Shown: positions 39,901 to 48,900 of the stretch, one piece after another
Layout of the letters: each line of letters opens with the position of its first letter
Position numbering within the stretch: the stretch's first letter is position 1
NCBI RefSeq assembly: GCF_003597395.2
Contig: NC_133778.1
Location: 16,921,535 to 16,985,534 of the forward strand
Origin: Chelonoidis abingdonii
Lineage: Eukaryota > Chordata > Testudines > Testudinidae
Reading direction: 5' to 3'
Length of the DNA stretch: 64,000 nt
Notes under the pieces: generated by a model
Told to the model about the DNA's origin: nothing
The model's input: the letters and a program-made list of their open reading frames with translations, nothing else
Databases searched by the model: none
Position numbers and translations under genes: made by a program

Positions 39901-42900
39901 TTCACCTTTGGAAATGCTGTAGAGGTTCAGCAGGTTATGTTCCCAACAAAAGGGTGCTTATTTTCTTGCCTTCTCTATGAATTTGAGGTCTCATTTGAAT
40001 TTCTTTCGCTGGTTCAAAATTACTCTAAAAAGGATGCCCACAGAGTTCACATCCATTCTTTAAACACAGGGGAGATGTCCTTCATATCCCCCTTTCACAG
40101 AAGCCCTGGAGTATGTAATGATGGCACCTGCTGTTTTTCATCAATCTGAATATAATTTGGTGAGACAGTATATTATTAACTAGACAACTTGTGTTATATA
40201 CTTTTTTTTATTTCTAGACGTGCAGTAACTAAATCTCACTGCATCCCTTGATATTAGCAGAAAGCTTTTACATGGAAATCTGAAATGCATGGGAGGCAAT
40301 AGGTCTCAGCATATTTGTGTTAGATGTGCTTTCTAGCACTGTAAATTACTAAGGAGGGAGCGATATGGCATTCTGAGGAACCTGTAGTTCTTCAAGTGAT
40401 TGCTCATGTCAGTTCCAAGTAGGTGTGTGCAAACTGCGTGCACAGTTGTCAAAAGGTTTTCCCCATAGTGGTACCCGTCGAGTCGGCTGTGGACAGGGCC
40501 GGCTCCAGGCACCAGCGTAGGAAGCTGGTGCTTGGGGTGGCCAATTCAAAGGGGTGGCACTCCATCCGGTATCGGGGCAGCACGTCCGGGTTTTCAGCAG
40601 GAATTGGGCGGCAGGTCCCGCATTCCCTCTGTTCCTCTTTGAGTTGCTGCCGAAGAGGAAAAGAGGGAGGACCCGCCACCGAATTGCCGCCAAAGAAGCG
40701 GCGCGATTGAGCTGCCACCAGAGTGCTGCTGCTTGTCTTTTTTTTTTTTTTTTGGCGCCACTTGGGGTGGCAGAAAAGCTGGAGCCGGCCTTGGCTGTGG
40801 AGCCCCCTGGAGTGGCGCCCTTATGGTGGTGAATATAGGTCCCTGCTGACCTGCTGCCTCTTCAGTTCCTTCTTATCGCCAGTGACAGTCTTTGAAGCTA
40901 CTTTGTTCTCTTGCCTTGGACAAGCTCTTCTCCTACCGAATAGTTATTCTTGTATTGTATATAGTTCTACGTAGTATAGGTTTTCTAGTATTTTAATTTA
41001 GTTCATAGATAAGTTTGTGTTGGGGATTACCCCCCCACACTTTTTCCTACTAGGAGTTTTCCTACTCCCCTCAGGGACCAGGGCATGCTTCGGTCTCAAG
41101 GCTTCAAAACTTGCCAGAAGCCTATACTCAGGGGAGACCCTCACGACTCCTGCATAAAGTGCTTGGGGGAAGCCCACCAGACAAACAAGTGCAAGATCTG
41201 CAGGAGTTTCCACCCAAGGACTGAAGGAGAGAGACTTTGGACTTAAGCTTCTCCTTATGGAGTCAGCTCTCCACCCCCAGCTGGCTCAGACTACGTCAAG
41301 ATCCAAGCTCAGCACTTTGACGCTGAGCATACCAGCATCAGTAAGGGAGGCTGTGGTGCTGGCGAAGGATTTGGGGTTCAGAGACCCACGGCACTGCCAC
41401 TCTCCAGCACCGAAGACAAGTTCGGTGATTTCTCGACACTGATCTCACTCACCGGTGCCACATAAGAAGCCAAAAAGAGCCAAAAGAACTCACCAATAGT
41501 CCAAGCAGTGGAGCATGATGGTGCCCGCGGAGTGTGTCCCATGTCAGGACACTCAGCTCCTGCTCAGGGATAGCCGGTACCGTTGACTCTGGCTACCCAG
41601 GCAGAACCGTTGAGTCCAGTTCTGTTGGACTCCCCAGGATGGGAGAGCCAAATTGGGGAGTTGGACACGACATCCACTCCTGACACATTCGAGGCTACCA
41701 GGGACCTCATAGAGATGGCAGCCCAGCACTCTCTGGCACCGGCAGAGCCAACAGCACTGGCACCAGCAGTTCCAGGACTACACGGGGGGATGGACTGTCC
41801 AAGGGCAAACCGGCCATGCTGCAGCACTGGTCATCGTCACCTCAGCACTGATCACAGGAACCAGCCCATACAGCACCGCCATGAGCCTGAGATCAAACTT
41901 GTCCTCGGAGTCGGAACCGGAATCATACGTCTCCAGATGCAGCTGGCACCAGTCTGTTCGGTCCAGGCAAAACGAGATGCAACAACTTCCGATGATGCCC
42001 TGCCCACCACAGTGGCAGGCCCCCACTCAGTGGCCGTTCTGGACCCCATAGTCATATCATCAAGCCCAGGAGCCAAGATCCAGGTCCCTTTCAGTCACCT
42101 CAGACAGATGGGGACCTCTATCTGCCTCCATGGTAAGGGGTTCAGAGTCCAGTGCCCGGGCCGGCACCGAGTTTGCATCTGGCAATGCATCTGCCACTGT
42201 GCAGGAAGCACCTGCTTGAGAGGACCTCCATGAGTTGGAAGGTCAGGAGGACCCCGTGTACTAAACGTCTGTCCCAGATCTGGACTTTAGCGTACAAAAT
42301 CTGGGTGTTTACTGTGAACCTTCCCCAAGCTTATACCCAGCTTGGATCTATTCTCGCTGCCACCAACTAGGACTATTGGGGTTCCTAGTTACCCCAAGTC
42401 ACCCCAACCTTTCTGTGGGGCACCCCCAAGACCCAGAACCCCTGGGTCTCCCTATCTCAACGGGAAAACAAGCTCTTCCCCCTTGTCTCCTCGTTATCTG
42501 CTCCCCCGCTTCCCCCTCCCTTTTCCCTGGGTGAGCCTGGGCGATGCAGTACTTAACTCCTTGAAGGCAAAACAAAGAGGGAAATCACCCTCCCCCTGAG
42601 GCGATGCATTCAAATCTAGTAAAGCTAATATAAAGAGATTTTCCAACCCCCCTTCCTGTAGCCTCACCAGAGAAACCCCAAAAACCTCAGCCAGGTTTTA
42701 AAAAAGAACTTTATATAAAAAGAAAGAAAATACAAAACAATAATCTTGCATTAAGAACTCAATACAGGCTCTTGCTTATAAGAAAATATGAATAAACAGT
42801 CTGATTTAAAAGATAGCCCCGTTTAAACCAGTCCAGCAAATCAACACACCTGTAAATACAACACAAAGCTCATCACAGCCGAATTACTTTGTTTCCTTTT

Positions 42901-45900
42901 TGTACTCACAGATGTTTAGGAGAAGATTTGAAAGAAGAGGGAGTTAGAAGGAAAGCTTGCTTTCTCACAGCCGAGGAAAACAAAAAGACCCCGAAAAAAG
43001 CCAAAAACCTGCAGAGGTTCCCACCCTTCCTTTTGAAAATCCTGTTTCCTGATTGGTCCTCTGGTCATGTGTTTGGTTCCCTATGTAACCCCTTTACAGT
43101 AAAAGAAGATTAACCCTTACCTTACCTATCTATTTATGACACCCCGTGCCTATGAGGGCTTCTTCATCCTCCTCCCTGGACATGGCAGTAGCAGGCTCAT
43201 CTGCCTCATTACCGGCTTTGGACAATAGAGCCCATCAAGAGCTGCTCAGAAGAGTAGCCCAAAATCTTGGCCTGCAAGCAGAGGAGGTGTCAGCAGAAAT
43301 GAACCCTATAGTGGACATTCTGATGCCAGAAGGCCCTTCCAGGGTGGCCTAGCCATTGATCAAGTCCATCCACAATATTACCAAGACCTTCTGGCACACT
43401 CCTGCTTCCATTCCTCCCACAGCTAAAGGGGTGAAGAGGAAGTACTTTGTACCCTCTAAGGGGTACAAATACCTTTTCACCCACCCCTAGCTGGGCATGC
43501 TGGTAGTGGATGTGGCCAAGGCCAAGAAAAGGCAGGGTCACCAGAGCCCCACTCCAAAGTCGAAAGAGGCAAAGAAGCTGGACCTCTTTGGCCATAAGGT
43601 CTATTCAACCAGGGGGCTCCAGCTTCAAATTGTCAATCAACAGGCAGTTCTTAGCTGCTACAGTTTAACTCTTGGAACTCCCTGTCCAAGTTTAAGGAGG
43701 TATTTCCATCTGACTCCTGCTCTGACTTTGCCTGAAGGAAGGCAAGACCATTGCCAGGACTTCCTTGCAGGCTGCATTAGACTCAGTGGACTCGGCCACT
43801 CGTACAGTGTCTACAGCCATTGTCACATGGCTAGCTCGTGGCTACAAGTCTCGGCCCTCCCCAGAGGTCCAACAGACTATACAAGACCTGTCCTTCGATA
43901 GTGTGGGTCTCTTCGCTGAGCAGACGGACTCTAAGGTCGCTCTAGAATCCTTGAGATTATGGAGCCTAAAGTTCTTGGGGCTTCATACACCAGTCCTGCA
44001 AAGAAAGCATTTTAAGCCTCAGCCCCCGCCTCACTTCTACCCCTCTCAGCTGAGGCAAGACTATAAACAGGAGACAGGGTAGGAGTAATAGGAAAAGGCC
44101 TCTGCAGTCCTCCTCTACCCAGGGCCAAGGCTCAGCGAGACAGTCTTTACCTCCCAAGAAAAAAACTTTTGAAGGTGCACCCAGGGTGACGCATCAGTCC
44201 ATATCTCGGATCCTTCTTCTTTTGTGAACTATCTATCTCATTTCTACCATGCTTGGGCTCAAAAGACATCAGCTCACTGGATCTTGACCATGGTAGAATT
44301 TGGATATTCTCTCCAGTTCTGTACCTTCCCACCCACCTTCCCCGTCCCTCTTCAGGGTCCCTTCTCATGAGCAGCTTCTAGTGCAGGAGGTGCAAATGCT
44401 CCTACAACTCGGGGCAGTAGAAGAGGTACCTATGGAGTTCAGGGGCAGGGGATTCTATTCCTGTTATTTCCTAATCCCCAAGGCCAAGGGTGGACTCTGG
44501 CCAGGGCTGGCTCCAGACACCAGCGCAGGAAGCAGGTGCTTGGGGCGGCCAATGGAAAGGGGCGGCACATCTGGGTCTTCGGTGGCAATTTGGCGGCAGG
44601 TCCCTCACTCCCTCTCGGAGGGAAGGAGCCACCGCCGAATTGCCGCCAAAGAATGAAGCAGCATGGTAGAGCTGCCACCTATCGCGGCTTTATTTTTTAA
44701 TTTTTTTTTGGCTTTGCTGCTTGGGGCGGCAAAAAAGCTGGAGCCAGCCCTGGATCTGGTGTATTCTAGATCTGCAAAACCTCAACAGATTCATGAAGAG
44801 GCTGAAGTTCTTCATGGTCTCCTTGGCTTCCATCATTCCCTCTCTGGATGCGGGAGGCTGGTGTGCCCCCCACGACCTGAAGGATGAATACTTCCATGTG
44901 TCCATGGTCCCATCCCACAGACGTTTCCTTCGATTCATTGTCAACAACACCCACTATCAGTTCACGGCCCTCCCCTTCAGCCTCTCAGTGGCTCCTCAGG
45001 TGTTCACTAAGTGCATGGTGATTGTGGCGGCCTTCCTGTGAAAGCAGCAGGTGCAAGTGTTCCCATATCTGGATGACTAGCTGATCAAGGGTCAGTCTTG
45101 GGCCCAAGTGGAGGACCATATGAGCCTGGTGCACATGACATTCCTCAGGCTCGGTCTCATTCTAAATGTAGAAAAAAAAAAAAAAAGTCAACTAAACCCC
45201 TATGCGGAGGATAGAGTTCATCGGGGCCCTCCTGGACTCCACCCAGGCCAAGACTTTTCTCTTAGAAGCTCATGTCCTCGCCATAAGCGCCGTCATAGAG
45301 GATCTCAAGAGATTCCCCACTACAATGGCGCAAACATGTCTGAAGTTGCTTCGGCATATGGCTGCCTGTACCTGTATGTAGTACTGCATGCCAGGTTGTA
45401 GCTACGCCCACTTCAGACGTGGTTAGCCCGAATTTACAGGCCAAACAGAGATCGCATAGACAGACTGGTCACTCTTACTCCTCAGGCTCTCGAATCCATC
45501 TGATGGTGGCTAACTCACAAGCAATATGGAGAAGAGCACTCCTGCACATACTTCAGCCGTTGCTGTCTCTAGTCACAGATGCATCGGTGATGGAATGGGG
45601 GGTGCACCTGAGTGAACTCAAGACACAAGGCCTCTCAGTCCCAGGTGGAACTTTTGCTGCACATCAATGTCAGGGAGCTGTGGGCGGTTCACCTCACTTG
45701 CCAAACATTTCAAACCCATCTACAGGGAAGATGTGTATCCGTACTGACAGACAATACCACAGCAATGTTTTATATAAACAGACAAGGTGGTGCTCGCTCC
45801 TCTCCCCATGCCAGGAAGTCCTCAAGCTGTGGTTCTTCTGCATCACTCACTCAGTACAACTGGAGGTCTTGTACCTTCCCTGTTTGCAGAATGAACTGGC

Positions 45901-48900
45901 CGATCGCCTCAGCAGGTCATTTCACAGCCACGACTGGTCCCTGCTCCCAGATGTCGCCATCAACATCTTCCGAAAGTGGGGACTTCCCCAGACAGACTTG
46001 TTTGTGACAAGATGCAACAGGAAGTGTCAACAGTTCTGCTCCTTCCTGAATTACAGCCCGGGCTTGCTCGGGGATGCCCTCTTCCTGTCCTGAAATGGAT
46101 ACCTGCTGTACGCATTCCCACCTTTCCCACTCGTCCACAAGGTCCTCCTCAATGTCCAGGGAGAGAAAGAATTGTTGATTTTAATAGCACCAGCATGACC
46201 ACGTCAGCACTGGTTCGCCACGTTACTGGACTTGTCAGTGGATATGCCCATTACTTTGCCCTTGGTTCTGGACTTGATCACACAGGACCATGGCCACTTC
46301 CAGCACCCAAACCCAGAATCTCTCCATCTCATAGCATAGAAACTCCATGGCTGAATCCACTAGAACTTACCTGCTCAGACTTGGTTAGGGAGTTCTCCTT
46401 GGCAGCAGGAAGCCTTCTACTCGTGCCACTTATCCAGCAAAGTAGAAGAGATTTTCCATTTAGTCCCTCCAGAAAGGTACTCCTCCATTGCAATCCTCAA
46501 TTCCCTTTATCCTGGGCTACTTGCTTCACCTGAAGCAACAGGGGCTGGCAGTTTCGTCAATAAAGGTGCACCTGGTGACAATTTCAGCTTTCTATCCTGG
46601 CTCAACAGGATGCTCAGTGTTTGCTAACTCTGTGGTTGGCTATTTCCTCAAGGGGCTGGACAAACTGTACCCCCAAGTAAAACAACCAATCCCTCCATGG
46701 GAACTTAATCTGGTGCTCTCAAATCTCATGGTCCCTCTCTTTGAGCCCCTAGCAACGAGCTCACTGTTCCACCTGTCTTGGAAAGTGGCATTCCTAGTGG
46801 CTATAACATCAGCCAGAAGGGTGTCTGAGCTCAAGGCTTTGACGTCCGAGCCCCCTTATACTATGTTTTATAAGTACAAGGTACAATTGTGACCGCACCC
46901 ACGTTTCCTCCTGAAGGTAGGTTCGCAATTTCACACAAATCAGGACATCTTTCTGCCAGTGTTCTATCCTAAGCCACATGCCAATGACAGGGAATGCATG
47001 CTCCGTTTCCTGCATGTCAGCCAGGCATTAGCCTTTTACTTCAAGTGAACAAAGCCGTTTAGGAAGTTGCTATTGCAGAAAGAATGAAAGGTCTCCTTAC
47101 TTCATCTCAGAGAATCTCTTCTTGGATCATGGCCTGCATCAAGAACATGCTGTGACCTAGCAAAGATTCCAGCCCCAGCGTTGACAAAGCACTCCACAAG
47201 AGCACAGGCTTCATCTGCACCAGTCGTGGCATAGGTTCCCATTCATGACATCTGCTGAGCGGTGATGTTGTCATCTATTCACACCTTTACATCACACTAT
47301 GCCATCACTCAGCAGGCAAGAGACAATGCCGCGTTTGGTAGAGCCGTGCTACAGTCGGCAACTCAGTGAACTCCTACCCCTCCTCCCGGGGACTACTTGG
47401 GAGTCACCTACTTGGAATTGACATGAGCAATCACTTGAAGAAGTAAAACTGGTTACCTACCTTTCGTAACTGTTGTTCTTTGAGATGTGTGATTCATGTC
47501 CATTCCGAGACCCACCCTCCTCCCTTCTGTCAGAGTATCCGACAAGAAGGAACTGAAGAGGTGGCGGGTCGGCAGGGACTTATATTCACTGCCATAAAGG
47601 CACCATTCCAGGGGTCTCCACAGCCGACCTGAAGGGTACTACTAGGGGAAGAACCTTCCAACAATCATGTATGCGCACACACACACCTACTTGGAAGGGA
47701 CATGAGCAACACATCTTGAAGAACAACAGTTATGAAAGGTAGGCAACCGTTTTTTGTCTCTCACTGACAGGAAGTGGCTAGATTCATAGGTCACCTGTGT
47801 TATGCTGGATGGATTTTCAAGGCAGGAGGGGAGTCGGATATGAGAAAAGATAAAACAATGCTGTAAAAATGAGCTGGGAAGATTTAAAAAAAATTTAAAA
47901 CAGCTTAAAATCTGAAATAAATAACATTCTATTAAGCCTTATCATGCAAGGCCCAAGGCACTCTATGTCCATTACATCTGGCCCTATAAATATATATTAC
48001 ACACAAAAAAACATGTGAAAATAACATTAATGAGATTGCAACAGTTGGAAAATGCCAGAATTAAGGTTGCATCTGAACCCTTAATTCAGCCCTTTTATGC
48101 ATTTGCATTATGAGTTAGTCATTAAATACATGATCATATACTATTTTTTCCACAAGACCCTTGCCTCCCACCACCCAGATCCCAGTTTCCTTGACCAACC
48201 AGTTCTAGCCTCCATCCTCCTCCCTGGCTTCCAGTCCCACCTCTTTGCCGAGGTAGTCCCAATTCTGCCCCTCACCGCAGGTTTCAGGCACAGCTTCTTT
48301 TACCTCTGCTCCACTTCCAGTTTCACCAGATACCTTGTCCCAATCTACTCTTCCCTCCTCCATAGTCCAGTCTTTGTTACCACTGTAGTCAAATGAGACA
48401 GCTTTCTCCTCTGTGCTGCTGCCTGCGAGTAGGGGATCACTGAGCGGACAGGAGAGACAAGCTCATTGCTCTCAAGTTCTAGTGCCAGCTCTGCCCTGGA
48501 CCAGAGCAGCCACTACAGGGAAAGTTTGGAGGAGGAGCATGCTCAGAGTTGCTATGTGGGGATAGCACACGTGCAGTCCTGTCCCATGTAGAAGCTGTGA
48601 GGAGATGGAGCATGCTCAGTGAGGATGGATTCTTTGGAGATTTTAGCTTTTAAGTGCTAACACATCTCTATTGAGTATGTGCAAACTGCGATTCTTCAAA
48701 GCCTTATAAGATGCTTAAATTTGGGCAGATTTTCCTAGGGATGGAAGGAGGCACATTCCTGCCACAAAGGTCACTGCCTGATGAATTTCTACTCCCTGAT
48801 TCTAAACATGGGTGTATTAGAGTATTCCAAAGAAAAGGTAACAAGATTTTTTTAACATGATCAAAACAATTTTTTTCCCTGTCCTTGTTCTGAGAAATGG

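Larger units (their letters stand above)
40386..47748 (+). mobile_element. DIRS-type retrotransposon, full-length but dead
   Basis: A 40-bp inverted terminal repeat is present: 40386-40425 against 47405-47444, 38 of 40 complementary. After the right repeat comes a block complementary to the left part of the element. For example CAGCAGGGACTTATATTCAC near 47571 is the inverse of 40832-40850, and AGGGGTCTCCACAGCCGAC near 47617 spans the left MITE insertion point. This is the internal complementary region that defines DIRS elements, which replicate through a circular intermediate and integrate with a tyrosine recombinase. The coding order is Gag-like, RT, RNase H, tyrosine recombinase, all on + and all with stops. 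Two MITEs (40494-40793, 44502-44752) and a solo LTR (42257-43141) were inserted later. It fills most of DYTN intron 13. Confidence 0.9.
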
